64,000 nucleotides of DNA from Acidimangrovimonas pyrenivorans (GCF_042643245.1 NZ_JBHRSK010000004.1:310001-374000), one strand, 5' to 3'; shown: positions 53,333 to 62,105, counted from the first letter of the stretch. The notes: a model not told the origin generated them from the sequence alone. Translations and numbers: made by a program.

Positions 53333-53635
53333 TCAGGGATCGGCAGGTCCGGCCAGCAGCCGGGCCTCGCCCATCAGCGCGATCAGCAGCAACACGTGGC
53401 GGGCGAGGCTGTAACCGGCGTCGCCGGCCTGGCGGCTGGCCTCGAGCCGGAGCTCCTGGGCGAGCAGGTCGGCGAGGGCGGCGGCGGGCGCGGGCAGGGC
53501 GGCCGCCCGGTCGCCCGGGCGCAGCAGCCGGCGCAGGTCGCGCTCGCGCCGGTAATCGGGCAGGCCGAAGCGCGCGGCGCGGATCAGCAGTCGCGGCCGG
53601 CGCAGGTTACGCAGCAGAAATCGGAAATCGGTCAT
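53333..53635 (-). CDS. Small DUF6477-like protein
   Basis: The 100-residue product starts MTDFRFLLRNLRRPRLLIRA and continues ARFGLPDYRRERDLRRLL, a pattern I associate with the Rhodobacterales DUF6477 family of unknown function. It is arginine-rich and helical, ending in a LARHVLLLIALMGEARLL segment. It lies divergent from the GafA-like gene and shares the gap that contains CtrA-type boxes. Confidence 0.65.
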   Translation of the reverse strand: MTDFRFLLRNLRRPRLLIRAARFGLPDYRRERDLRRLLRPGDRAAALPAPAAALADLLAQELRLEASRQAGDAGYSLARHVLLLIALMGEARLLAGPADP

Positions 53636-53768
53636 CGGCAGCCCCCTTGGGTTGAACCCGACCGTTCTGGCATGGCCGCCGCAGGTGTTGCGGACCGGCC
53701 CCGAGCGCCGAGCGCCGCCTTCAGCTATGTTCAGTATTTGTTAGCAATGATCGCTGCCTGGGCGATTG

Positions 53769-53784
53769 TTAACCATGAGGTAAC
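53769..53784 (+). promoter_or_regulatory. CtrA-type box, TTAA-N7-GTAA
   Basis: TTAACCATGAGGTAAC matches the CtrA consensus TTAA-N7-TTAA at seven of eight positions and includes the half-site TTAACCAT. It lies in the divergent gap between the DUF6477-like and GafA-like genes. Confidence 0.5.
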
Positions 53785-53824
53785 AAAAACAACCAAGGGT
53801 TGCTTTCGTCCGAAGCGATGCCTG

Positions 53825-53839
53825 TTAAGACTTGTTAAC
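53825..53839 (+). promoter_or_regulatory. CtrA-like box, TTAA-N6-TTAAC
   Basis: TTAAGACTTGTTAAC has both TTAA halves but six bases between them instead of seven. It ends 24 bases before the preferred start of the GafA-like gene, so occupancy would bear directly on its promoter. Confidence 0.45.
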
Positions 53840-53863
53840 GAGATGGAAAGGACAAGCCGGACG

Positions 53864-55033
53864 ATGACGGCGCCTGCGACAGCGACTTCCGACCTGCCCG
53901 GCTGGCTGCCGCTCTCCGTCCGGCTCTATCTCGATCATACCGAAGACGGGGTGTCGCTGCGGGCCCTGGCGCGGCGCGAAGGCTGTCATGCCTCGACCGT
54001 GCTGCGCCGGGTCCGCCGCTGCGAGAGCCGGCGCGACGATCCCCTGGTCGACGAGGCGCTGGCGCATCTGGGGCGCGCCAAGGCCGCGCGCTCCGCGGTC
54101 CCAGACGAAAAGGATGACCCCGACATGACGGCAGCCCTGCGTTCCGACACAGCCTCCCCCCCGTTCGTGGAGTCCGAAGCCGCCATCGCGCGCGAGGCGC
54201 GGCGCATCCTGCGCCCATTGACCGAGCCGGGCGCGGTGCTGGCGGTCTCGGCCGAGATGGAGAAGGCGGCGGTGCTGCGCAGCCAGCCCGATGGCCACAG
54301 CCTGCGCACCGCGGTGGTGGCGCGCAACATCGCCCAGGCCTTCGCGCTCAAGGACTGGATCGGCTGCGGCCGGGCGGTCGGCCGGGTCACGACCTACCGG
54401 ATCACCGCCGCCGGCCGGGCGGCGCTGACGCGGATGCTGGACGAGGATGCCCGCCGGCGCGGGGCGCAGGCGGGGCCGGGTCAGGGGGCGGGTCAGGGCC
54501 CGGGACTGGCCGAGGCGCCAGCGCCCTTCGCCGACCAGCACCGCAGCTGGGAGACGCGCAACGAGACCGGCAGCGACGGCCAGCGCCGGCGGCTGCGCTA
54601 CAACGCGGCGGAAAGCCCGGTGACGATGCTGGCCCGGCGCCGCGACCGCGACGGCAAGCCCTTCCTCTCGGCCGAGCTGGTGGCGGCGGCCGAGCGGCTG
54701 CGCGAGGATTTCGAACTGGCGCAGATGGGGCCGCGGGTGACCCAGAACTGGGACCGCTTCCTGACCGCCGGCGATCGCGGCGGCTTTGCCGGCGCCGGCG
54801 GCCCGGCCGAGGGCCCGCGGGCGGCGCGCGACCGGGTGGCGGCGGCGCTGCGCGACCTCGGCCCCGGCCTCGGCGACATGGCGCTGCGCTGCTGCTGCTA
54901 TCTCGAGGGGCTGGAAGGGGCCGAGAAGCGGCTGGGCTGGTCGGCACGCTCGGGCAAGATCGTGCTGCGCATCGCGTTGATACGGCTCAAGCGGCATTAC
55001 GACGAGCGCGGCGGGCGCGACCTGATCGGCTAG
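53864..55033 (+). CDS. DUF6456 helix-turn-helix regulator, candidate GafA (GTA activator)
   Basis: The ATG at 53864 has GGAAAGGA upstream; an ATG at 53843 is the alternative. The 389-residue product has an N-terminal HTH (VSLRALARREGCHASTVLRR), a central winged-helix-like region (AVGRVTTYRITAAGRAALTR), a Gly/Pro-rich linker and a C-terminal sigma-region-4-like part ending ARSGKIVLRIALIRLKRHYD. This layout and length resemble GafA, the direct activator of the Rhodobacter capsulatus gene transfer agent. CtrA-type boxes upstream agree with known CtrA control of gafA. The assignment to GafA is from memory of the family and needs an alignment. Confidence 0.6.
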   Translation: MTAPATATSDLPGWLPLSVRLYLDHTEDGVSLRALARREGCHASTVLRRVRRCESRRDDPLVDEALAHLGRAKAARSAVPDEKDDPDMTAALRSDTASPPFVESEAAIAREARRILRPLTEPGAVLAVSAEMEKAAVLRSQPDGHSLRTAVVARNIAQAFALKDWIGCGRAVGRVTTYRITAAGRAALTRMLDEDARRRGAQAGPGQGAGQGPGLAEAPAPFADQHRSWETRNETGSDGQRRRLRYNAAESPVTMLARRRDRDGKPFLSAELVAAAERLREDFELAQMGPRVTQNWDRFLTAGDRGGFAGAGGPAEGPRAARDRVAAALRDLGPGLGDMALRCCCYLEGLEGAEKRLGWSARSGKIVLRIALIRLKRHYDERGGRDLIG

Positions 55034-55052
55034 CGGCGCGCGGGCCGGAAAG

Positions 55053-55110
55053 GGCGGGGGGCTGTCTGCCCCCCGCACCCCCCGAGGATATTTTCGAGCA
55101 GAAAGTGGGG
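55053..55110 (+). repeat. Dispersed GGATATTT repeat (full copy)
   Basis: A full unit: the dyad GGGGGGCTGTCTGCCCCCC, CGCACCCCCCGAGGATATTT, then CGAGCAGAAAGTGGGG. It lies between the GafA-like gene and oxyR and closely matches the minus-strand unit at 21426-21480. Confidence 0.8.
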
Positions 55111-55155
55111 ATCAGGAGAGCTTGGATTTCGGGTTGAGGGGAATTAGAAGGGCTT

Positions 55156-56109
55156 ATGGCAATCACCCTCAAGCAACTCGACTATTTCCTGGCGCTGGCG
55201 GAAGAGCTGAATTTCGGCCGGGCGGCGGAACGGGTGCATATCTCGCAGCCGGCGCTGTCGATGCAGATCAAGGAACTGGAGAGCATCCTCGAGGTCGCAC
55301 TGGTCGAGCGGCGGCCGCGCGACGTGCGGCTGACCCCGGCCGGGCGCGAGGTGCTGGAGCGGGCCCGCCGGATCCTGGGCGAGGCGCATGAGCTGGAGGC
55401 GGCGGCGCGGCGGCGCGGGCTGTCGCGGCGGCTGAACCTCGGGGTCATTCCGACCGTCGCGCCCTATCTGCTGCCCGTTGCCCTGACCCGGCTGCGGGCG
55501 GCCGATATCGGCCGCGAGCTGCGGGTGCGCGAGGCCCAGACCGCTGCGCTCTATGACGGGCTGGCGACGGGCCGGCTCGATGCCATCGTCATCGCCGATT
55601 CCGCAACGCGCGGCGACCTGGTGGCGCGGCCGCTGTTTTCCGATCGCTTCCTGCTGGCGGGGGCGGCGGCCCGGCTGGCGGAGGTCGGACGCGGCCGGGA
55701 CGGTCACGAGGCGCTGCGGCCGCTGGCGCTGGACCCCGAGCAGTTGCTGCTGCTCGACGAGGGCCATTGCCTTGCCGATCAGGCGCTCGAGGTCTGCGGC
55801 CTGGACCGGCGGCGGCCCCGGATCGACCTCGGGGCCTCGTCGCTGACCACCTTGTGCGGGCTGGTGGCCGAGGGTTTCGGGCTGACCTTCCTGCCGGAAA
55901 TCGCCTATCGGAACGAGGCGGCGGCGGCGCCCGGGATGGCGGTGATGCGGTTCGCGCGGCCCGAGCCGGCGCGCCAGATCACGCTGGTGCGCCGGGCGGC
56001 GACGGCCGAGGACGACTGGTTCGAGGAGCTGGCCGAGCTGTTGTCGGACGCCGGCGAGGAGCTGGTTGCGCAGGCCTGCCAGGCGGTGCCGCCCGGCAGC
56101 CAGGGGTGA
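55156..56109 (+). CDS. oxyR: OxyR-type LysR regulator
   Basis: The 317-residue product starts MAITLKQLDYFLALAEELNF with a LysR HTH. The redox pair of OxyR is present: C205 in DEGHCLADQ and C214 in ALEVCG, nine residues apart exactly as Cys199 and Cys208 in E. coli. It should sense hydrogen peroxide through a disulfide. No catalase or peroxidase gene is beside it. The ATG follows AGAAGGG. Confidence 0.85.
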   Translation: MAITLKQLDYFLALAEELNFGRAAERVHISQPALSMQIKELESILEVALVERRPRDVRLTPAGREVLERARRILGEAHELEAAARRRGLSRRLNLGVIPTVAPYLLPVALTRLRAADIGRELRVREAQTAALYDGLATGRLDAIVIADSATRGDLVARPLFSDRFLLAGAAARLAEVGRGRDGHEALRPLALDPEQLLLLDEGHCLADQALEVCGLDRRRPRIDLGASSLTTLCGLVAEGFGLTFLPEIAYRNEAAAAPGMAVMRFARPEPARQITLVRRAATAEDDWFEELAELLSDAGEELVAQACQAVPPGSQG

Positions 56110-56239
56110 CGGGCCCGCGCGCCATGCGCCGGGCGCAGGGCTGCCATGTCCGGGCCCGGGGCGGGCGGTGGCGCGCGTTGCCATCGCCGGGAAATCGGCC
56201 TATGTCGGAGCGGAGGCCCGATATCGAAGGGGACAAGCC

Positions 56240-57190
56240 TTGCGCGATCTGAAGATTCCGTCCGAACGCCACCCGGAAAAGGCCCGCCGCGCCGACACCG
56301 TCCAGCCCAAGAAGCCGAACTGGATCCGCGTCAAGGCGCCGACCTCGTCGGGCTACAAGGAAACCCGCGACATCATCCGCGGCCAGAAGCTGGCGACGGT
56401 CTGCGAGGAGGCGGGCTGCCCCAATGTCGGCGAGTGCTGGAGCCAGGGCCACGCCACCATGATGATCATGGGCGAGATCTGCACCCGCGGCTGTTCGTTC
56501 TGCAACGTCGCCACCGGCAAGCCCGACACGCTGGACGCTTTCGAGCCGGGCCGCGTCGCCCATGCGGTGGCCGAACTGGGCCTCAACCATGTCGTCATCA
56601 CCTCGGTCGACCGCGACGATCTCGAAGACGGCGGGGCCGAGCATTTCGCCCAGACCATCCGCGCCATCCGCCACCGCGCGCCCGGCACCACGATCGAGAT
56701 CCTGACGCCCGATTTCCTCAAATGCGACCCGTCGGTGCTGGAGGTGGTGGTCGAGGCGCGGCCGGACGTGTTCAACCACAATCTGGAAACCGTGCCCGGG
56801 CTCTACCCGTCGGTGCGGCCCGGGGCGCGCTATTTCCATTCGCTGCGGCTGCTGCAGCGGGTCAAGGAGCTTGACCCGACGATGTTCACCAAGTCGGGCA
56901 TCATGGTCGGGCTGGGCGAGGATTCCCAGTCGGTGCGCCAGGTGATGGACGACATGCGCGCCGCAGATGTCGATTTCCTGACCATCGGCCAGTACCTGCA
57001 GCCGACGCCCAAGCACCATGCCGTCGACCGTTTCGTCACGCCCGAGGAATTCGCCGCCTATGAAAAGGCGGCCTATGGCAAGGGCTTCCTGATGGTCTCG
57101 GCGACGCCGCTGACGCGTTCGTCCTACCATGCCGGCGAGGATTTCGCCCGCCTGCGCGCGGCGCGGATGGCGAAGCTGGGCCGGGCCTGA
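56240..57190 (+). CDS. lipA: Lipoyl synthase
   Basis: The start is TTG at 56240 behind AAGGGG; it gives MRDLKIPSERHPEKARRADT, the N-terminus expected from relatives, and 316 residues. Both cluster sites are present: the auxiliary cluster cysteines CEEAGCPNVGEC and the radical SAM motif CTRGCSFCNV. It inserts sulfur into protein-bound octanoate to make lipoate for PDH and OGDH. The C-terminal serine in TRSSYHAG, an auxiliary-cluster ligand, is present. Confidence 0.95.
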   Translation: MRDLKIPSERHPEKARRADTVQPKKPNWIRVKAPTSSGYKETRDIIRGQKLATVCEEAGCPNVGECWSQGHATMMIMGEICTRGCSFCNVATGKPDTLDAFEPGRVAHAVAELGLNHVVITSVDRDDLEDGGAEHFAQTIRAIRHRAPGTTIEILTPDFLKCDPSVLEVVVEARPDVFNHNLETVPGLYPSVRPGARYFHSLRLLQRVKELDPTMFTKSGIMVGLGEDSQSVRQVMDDMRAADVDFLTIGQYLQPTPKHHAVDRFVTPEEFAAYEKAAYGKGFLMVSATPLTRSSYHAGEDFARLRAARMAKLGRA

Positions 57191-57326
57191 GCCGCGCCGC
57201 CCGGCCCTTGTGCCGGTGCCGTTGCGGGGCCGGTCGTTACCGGCGGAACGCAGCCGTGCCCGGGCGGGGGCGCTTGCGCGATCTTCGGGCAGGTGGTTGT
57301 ATTCGGCAATCGAACACGAGGATGTG

Positions 57327-58088
57327 ATGGCCGAGAACACCCTGCCCGAGATGGATCTGGAGGTCTGGAAGACGCGGGCGGGCGAGGAGCTCCGGTTCTG
57401 GGACCGGTGGGTCGAGGCCGGCGGCGGCCAGTGGCCCGAGGATTTCGAGCAGCGGGCGAACCCGGCGACACCGCTGAAGGAAAGCGTGCGCGAACTGCTC
57501 GACAGGCTGGAGATCGCGCGCGACCGGGCGGCCGAGATCCTGGATATCGGCTCGGGTCCGCTCAGCGTCCTGGGCTATGGCTGCCCCGATCGCGCGGTGA
57601 ACCTGACGTTGGTCGATCCGCTGGCCGAGGCCTACAACAGCACGTTGGACCGGGCGGGGATCTCGGGTCTGCCGCGGCCTGTCACCGGCTATTTCGAAAC
57701 CGCGCTCGGACTGTTGGGGGGAAACCGCTTCGACATCGTCTGGTGCCGCAACGCGCTCGATCACTCGATGGACCCGCTGCTGGGGCTCTACAACCTGATC
57801 GGCCTGTGTCGGCCCGGCGGCGGCCTGATCCTGAGCTTCCATCCCGACGAGGCCGATGGCGGCGGCTACCATGGCCTGCACCAGTGGAACCTGCGGCTCG
57901 AGGGCGAGCGGCTGGTGCTGTCGCAGAAGGACCGGGCACTGGACCTGACGCCGCTGATCGCGATGCAGGAGGTGCTGTCGATCCACCAGGCCGGCAGCAG
58001 TCAGGACGACAAGGGCATGGTGACGATCAAGCTGAGAAAGACCCGCGACCCGAACCTGTCGCAGGCGATGCTGCTCGCCCAGGGCTGA
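57327..58088 (+). CDS. Class I SAM-dependent methyltransferase
   Basis: The ATG at 57327 gives 253 residues. The SAM-binding motif I is EILDIGSGPLSVLGYG, an acidic end to strand 2 is LTLVDPLAEAYN, and FDIVWCRNALDHSMDP is motif IV-like. The N-terminal WDRWVEAGGGQWPEDF is reminiscent of small-molecule or sugar methyltransferases. The substrate is unknown. It stands between lipA and the convergent cytochrome genes. Confidence 0.8.
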   Translation: MAENTLPEMDLEVWKTRAGEELRFWDRWVEAGGGQWPEDFEQRANPATPLKESVRELLDRLEIARDRAAEILDIGSGPLSVLGYGCPDRAVNLTLVDPLAEAYNSTLDRAGISGLPRPVTGYFETALGLLGGNRFDIVWCRNALDHSMDPLLGLYNLIGLCRPGGGLILSFHPDEADGGGYHGLHQWNLRLEGERLVLSQKDRALDLTPLIAMQEVLSIHQAGSSQDDKGMVTIKLRKTRDPNLSQAMLLAQG

Positions 58089-58122
58089 GCGCCGGCCGGA
58101 TGGCGGGGCCTTTGGCGCGGGC

Positions 58123-59013
58123 CTATGGCTGCGGCGGCACCTTCTTGAGGTAGGCGGCGATGGCCCCGCGGTCGCTTTCGGGCAGCTTCGACAGGTTCTC
58201 GACGACATAGGCCATGTGGCCGCCGGCGCTGTCGTATTCCGGCGTCAGCCCGGTGGTGAAATAGGCGACGAGGTCGGCCTGCGACCATTTCAGATGCGCG
58301 GGCGTGATGTTCGGGATCGTGCCCTTGCCGTTGGGGTTGGGGGCGCCGGCGAACCAGCGGTCGCTCTCCAGCGCGCCGAGCGCGTTGCGCGGGGTGTGGC
58401 ACTGGCCGCAATGGGCCACCGCCTCGGCCAGGTAGCGGCCGCGGCTCTCCTGCGGCGTCAGATCGCCGGTCACCGCCCAGTCCCGGCTTTCGAACAGGAA
58501 GTTCCAGCCGCCGACCAACCGCCGGATGGTGAAGGGAAAGCGCAGCTGGTGCGGCTGGCTCGGCGTCGCGACCGCGGGCAGGGTGTCGAGATAGGCCTTG
58601 AGGTCGGCGACGTCCTGCAGCGTCATCTTGTTGTAGGAGGTGTAGGGGAAGGCCGGGTAGAGATGGGCGCCGTCGGGCCGCAGCCCGCGCAGCATCGCGT
58701 TGCCGAAGTCGGCCAGGCTCCAGCGGCCGATGCCGTGCTGCGGATCGGGCGAGATGTTCGGCGTCAGGAAGGTGCCGAAGGGCGAGGTGATCTTCTGCCC
58801 GCCCCCCAGCTTGAGCTGGTCCTCGCCCTTGGCGTCGGCGGCGGCATGGCACGAGGCGCAGCCGCCGGCCCAGAACACCAGCTCGCCGCGCTGCGTATCG
58901 CCGACGATCCCCGCCAGCGCCCCGGCTGGCAGCGGATCGGGGCGGGTGACGTACCAGAACGCCGCCAGCCCGACCAGGGCCAGGACGATCAGCAGGCGGA
59001 GCAGGCGGCGCAT
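58123..59013 (-). CDS. Di-heme c-type cytochrome
   Basis: The 296-residue product has an N-terminal membrane anchor (LLRLLIVLALVGLAAFWYVT) and two heme sites, CASCH and CGQCH, with matching methionine ligands likely downstream. It resembles the di-heme c-type subunit of periplasmic dehydrogenases (alcohol or gluconate type). No dehydrogenase gene is adjacent; a cytochrome c' gene lies directly upstream on the same strand, 18 bases away. Confidence 0.88.
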   Translation of the reverse strand: MRRLLRLLIVLALVGLAAFWYVTRPDPLPAGALAGIVGDTQRGELVFWAGGCASCHAAADAKGEDQLKLGGGQKITSPFGTFLTPNISPDPQHGIGRWSLADFGNAMLRGLRPDGAHLYPAFPYTSYNKMTLQDVADLKAYLDTLPAVATPSQPHQLRFPFTIRRLVGGWNFLFESRDWAVTGDLTPQESRGRYLAEAVAHCGQCHTPRNALGALESDRWFAGAPNPNGKGTIPNITPAHLKWSQADLVAYFTTGLTPEYDSAGGHMAYVVENLSKLPESDRGAIAAYLKKVPPQP

Positions 59014-59031
59014 CGCGACGGCCGGCCCGGA

Positions 59032-59499
59032 TCAGTTGTCGGGCGCGCGGAAGGTCTTGTGGCAGCCGCCGCAGGCGCCGCCGACCGTGCCCATCGCGCC
59101 CTGCAACGAGGCCAGGTCGGTGCCGGCGGCGGCCTTCATCTTGCCGGCGGCCTCGTTGAGGGCGACGATATGCTTGAGGAACTCGTCATGCTTGTCCCAG
59201 ACCGCCGGCAGGGCACGGGTGTTGTCGGCGCTCATGTCGTCGCTGCCCTCGGGCCAGTAGGCCGCCTGGTCGACCGAGGCCAGCGCGGCCAGGTTGTCGG
59301 CCGCGGTCTGGGCCATCTTGGCATCGTAGGGAATCGCGCCCTTGGCCATGCCCCCGAGGGTGCCGAGGTTGAAGGCGAGGTTGTCCATCAGCCCCTTGCG
59401 GGCCTTGATCGCCATGTCGGCGGGGCCCTGGGCGAGCAACGGGCCCGCGCAGAGAGCGGCGGCAGCGGCGGCAAGAAGGGCAGGGCGGATGAATTTCAT
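59032..59499 (-). CDS. Cytochrome c' / c-556 family protein
   Basis: The ATG at 59499 starts MKFIRPALLAAAAAALCAGP, a signal peptide cut near LLAQG. The 155-residue product is a four-helix bundle with a single C-terminal heme site CGGCH (143-147) in GACGGCHKTFR, as usual for the family. These proteins bind NO or accept electrons. It probably forms a unit with the di-heme cytochrome. Confidence 0.9.
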   Translation of the reverse strand: MKFIRPALLAAAAAALCAGPLLAQGPADMAIKARKGLMDNLAFNLGTLGGMAKGAIPYDAKMAQTAADNLAALASVDQAAYWPEGSDDMSADNTRALPAVWDKHDEFLKHIVALNEAAGKMKAAAGTDLASLQGAMGTVGGACGGCHKTFRAPDN

Positions 59500-59699
59500 G
59501 GCAGAACACTCCCTTGGATTTGAATATCCGTGAGAGTGTAGCGCGGCCTTGCGCCTGTTCCACATGGAATTTTTGTGACCGGCGGAAATCCGGTCGTGCC
59601 CCGATCAATCGTCGGAACGCCTGCCCATGAGCAGGCGCTACACGGCTTGTCTCTGCGCCAATGGAAAAACCGCTCGGCTGCCAGGCTGGTCCGGAGACT

Positions 59700-59888
59700 T
59701 CAGCGCAGCCTCACATGCGGCAGCCGGCCGATGCGGTTCGGCACCGCCCAGTCGGGCCAGTAGACGTATCTTGCGAACAGCGCCAGCGCGAGGCAGGCCA
59801 GCCCGACCCCGATCACCAGCCTGACCCGCGCCGGCGAGGGCGGATGGCGCAGCCAGCGCGCCATGCGGGTCAGCCAGAGCGGGTTCAC
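59700..59888 (-). CDS. Small single-span membrane protein
   Basis: The start is GTG at 59888, overlapping the hpt stop as GTGA, which supports translation. The 62-residue product has one membrane segment (VRLVIGVGLACLALALFARY) and a basic N-terminus. I do not recognise it. The stretch 59500-59699 before it (on the plus strand) holds only a weak hairpin, CGCCTGC/GCAGGCG (59618-59637). Confidence 0.6.
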   Translation of the reverse strand: MNPLWLTRMARWLRHPPSPARVRLVIGVGLACLALALFARYVYWPDWAVPNRIGRLPHVRLR

Positions 59889-60463
59889 GGCGCTCCATCT
59901 TCCCTGGCTGCGACCGTCTCGGCCGCTTCGACAAAGCGCACCTTGCCGATATAGGGCAGGTTGCGGTTGTGCTGGGCGTAGTCGATGCCGTAGCCGACGA
60001 CGAATTCGTCGGGGATCTCGAAGCCGGTCCAGGTGGCGCGCACGTCCACTTCGCGCCGCGACGGCTTGTCGAGCAGGGCGCAGACCTCGAGCCTCCGCGG
60101 CGCCCGGCTTTGCAGCAGATGGACGACATGGTTGAGGGTGAAGCCGGTATCGACGATATCCTCGACCACCAGCACGTCGCGGCCCTCGATCTCACCGCGC
60201 AGGTCCTTGAGGATCCGCACCTCGCGCGAGCTTTCGGTCGAATTGCCGTAGGACGAGGCCTCGAGGAAATCGACCTCGACCGGCAGGTCGATCTCGCGCA
60301 CCAGGTCGGCGATGAAGACGAAGGAGCCGCGCAGCAGCCCGACCACGACCAGCTTGTCGGTGCCGGCGAAATGCTCGGTGATGGTGCGGGCCAGTTCCTC
60401 GACCCTGGCAGCGATGGTCTTGGCCGAGATCATCTGGTCGATGACATAAGGTCTCTGTGACAT
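59885..60463 (-). CDS. hpt: Hypoxanthine phosphoribosyltransferase
   Basis: The ATG at 60463 starts MSQRPYVIDQMISAKTIAAR and gives 192 residues. The PRPP-binding motif is VLVVEDIVDTGFTL, with GLLRGSFVFIADL and the flexible-loop motif ASSYGNSTESS. It salvages hypoxanthine (and often guanine) to IMP. A small membrane-protein gene overlaps its stop. Confidence 0.95.
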   Translation of the reverse strand: MSQRPYVIDQMISAKTIAARVEELARTITEHFAGTDKLVVVGLLRGSFVFIADLVREIDLPVEVDFLEASSYGNSTESSREVRILKDLRGEIEGRDVLVVEDIVDTGFTLNHVVHLLQSRAPRRLEVCALLDKPSRREVDVRATWTGFEIPDEFVVGYGIDYAQHNRNLPYIGKVRFVEAAETVAAREDGAP

Positions 60464-60548
60464 ACCCGCCCCTTGCTTGCGCCACCCCTTGATTTCGCCG
60501 GCAGAACTATCGAAATTCGCGCCCCAAGTCACCAGCAATCGGAGCGAC

Positions 60549-61004
60549 ATGCCGACCCATCAGGAAACCCGCGTCCTGCCCTATGCGGCGCAGGAAATGT
60601 ACGACCTCGTCGCCGATGTCGCGTCCTACCCGAAGTTCCTTCCCTGGACGGCGGCGGCCCGGATCCGTTCGCGCACGCCGGGGCCGGACGGCAGCGAGGT
60701 GATGGAGGCCGATCTGGTGATCTCGTTCAAGGTCTTCCGCGAACGCTTCGGCAGCCGGGTGACGCTGTGGCCGGCCGACAGGCGGATCGATACCGAGTAT
60801 CTCGACGGCCCGTTCCGCTACATGAAGAGCTACTGGACCTTCCGCGACCGCGACGCGGGCGGCTGCGAGGTCGAATTCTTCGTCGATTTCGAGTTCAAGA
60901 ATGCGATCCTGCAGAAGGTGATCGGCGTGGTGTTCAACGAGGCGATGCAGCATGTCGTGCGCGCCTTCGAGAAACGGGCGCAGGAGCTGTACGGCGCGCG
61001 GTGA
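60549..61004 (+). CDS. RatA / COQ10-like START-domain protein
   Basis: The ATG at 60549 gives 151 residues: MPTHQETRVLPYAAQEMYDL, VADVASYPKFLPWTAAARI, and the late FEFKNAILQKVIGVVFNEAM. This is the coenzyme-Q-binding COQ10/RatA type of START-like domain. In alphaproteobacteria it most likely assists ubiquinone function; the name RatA (ribosome toxin) is by similarity only. It is divergent from hpt. Confidence 0.9.
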   Translation: MPTHQETRVLPYAAQEMYDLVADVASYPKFLPWTAAARIRSRTPGPDGSEVMEADLVISFKVFRERFGSRVTLWPADRRIDTEYLDGPFRYMKSYWTFRDRDAGGCEVEFFVDFEFKNAILQKVIGVVFNEAMQHVVRAFEKRAQELYGAR

Positions 61005-61119
61005 GGTTCATCGCGACCGCCGGGGATGTCTTTATCCGCAAGAAGGGGCTAGGTCTGCGCCGACCAAGCGTGCGGGCTGCTCGACCCCGCCCTGCGCTCG
61101 GGGCGGCCCGGACGTGCGA

Positions 61120-61593
61120 TCAGGCCAGCGCCTCGAGTAGCAGCGTCAGCGCGTGTTCGACCGTCGCCGCCCGGACCTTGGCCCGGCCGATGGCGCCGAA
61201 TTCCACGGTCTCGGTGACGGTCGGCTTGCCGGCCTGTGCCAGGCCGAAGCACACCCGGCCCTCGGGCTTGTGCCCGGAGCCGCCGGGGCCGGCGATGCCC
61301 GTCACCGACACGGCCAGGGTAGCGGCGGAGCGGGCCAGCGCGCCGGTCGCCATCTCGCGCGCGGTCTCTTCCGACACCGCGCCATGGGCTTCCAGCGTCT
61401 CGGCCGTCACCCCCAGCATGTCGATCTTGGCGGCGTTGGAATAGGTGACGAAGCCGCGGTCGAACACGTCCGAGGAGCCGGCGATATCGGTGATCGCCCC
61501 GGCAATCAGGCCGCCGGTGCAGCTCTCGGCCGTGGCCAGCATGGCGCCGGCGGCGCGGGCGGCCTCGAGCAGGCGCGGGGCGAGTGGGCTCAT
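61120..61593 (-). CDS. pncC: CinA C-terminal family, nicotinamide-nucleotide amidase
   Basis: The 157-residue product is the stand-alone CinA C-terminal domain with LATAESCTGGLIAGAITDIA and VTGIAGPGGSGHKPEGRVC. Such enzymes deamidate NMN to nicotinate mononucleotide in NAD recycling. The ATG overlaps the pgpA stop (ATGA), making it the last gene of ispDF-pgpA-pncC. Confidence 0.9.
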   Translation of the reverse strand: MSPLAPRLLEAARAAGAMLATAESCTGGLIAGAITDIAGSSDVFDRGFVTYSNAAKIDMLGVTAETLEAHGAVSEETAREMATGALARSAATLAVSVTGIAGPGGSGHKPEGRVCFGLAQAGKPTVTETVEFGAIGRAKVRAATVEHALTLLLEALA

Positions 61594-62105
61594 CCGCCCA
61601 TCACCCGTTGCAGGATGATCGGGCCGTGGTAGAGCATCGCCGCCAGAATCGTCGCCAACCCGGCGAACAGCCCGGCCCAGAGATCGTCGAGCATCACCCC
61701 TGCGGCGTCGCCGCGGCGGTCGGCCTTGCCGATGATCCACGGCTTCCAGATGTCGAACAGGCGGAAGAAGGCGAAGGCGCCGATCCAGCCGGGATAGGCG
61801 ACCACGGCCCAGTCGGTCAGCCCCATGTTCCAGAACGCCCCGGCCGGGAACAGGAGCGCCAGCCATTGCCCCGCGACCTCGTCGATGACGATCTCGGACG
61901 GGTCCTCGCCGGGGCGGTTGCGCAGCTCCTGGCCGCAGGCCCAGAACCCGGCCGCGATCGCCAGCACGGTGGCGACGACCAGCGCCGGGTAGCCGAGGAA
62001 ATAGTCGATGGCGACGCCGAGGGCGATGGCGGCGGCCGAGCCCCAGGTGCCCGGGGCGGGGCGCAGCAACCCGACGCCGAAGAAGATCGAGACCAGCCGG
62101 CTCAT
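61590..62105 (-). CDS. pgpA: Phosphatidylglycerophosphatase A
   Basis: The ATG at 62105 gives 171 residues beginning MSRLVSIFFGVGLLRPAPGT. The PgpA motifs GLLRPAPGTWGS, IVIDEVAGQWLALL and FRLFDIWKPW with DRRGDAAGVMLDDLWAGLFA are present, with membrane helices between them. It dephosphorylates PGP to phosphatidylglycerol. It overlaps both neighbours by four bases. Confidence 0.95.
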   Translation of the reverse strand: MSRLVSIFFGVGLLRPAPGTWGSAAAIALGVAIDYFLGYPALVVATVLAIAAGFWACGQELRNRPGEDPSEIVIDEVAGQWLALLFPAGAFWNMGLTDWAVVAYPGWIGAFAFFRLFDIWKPWIIGKADRRGDAAGVMLDDLWAGLFAGLATILAAMLYHGPIILQRVMGG

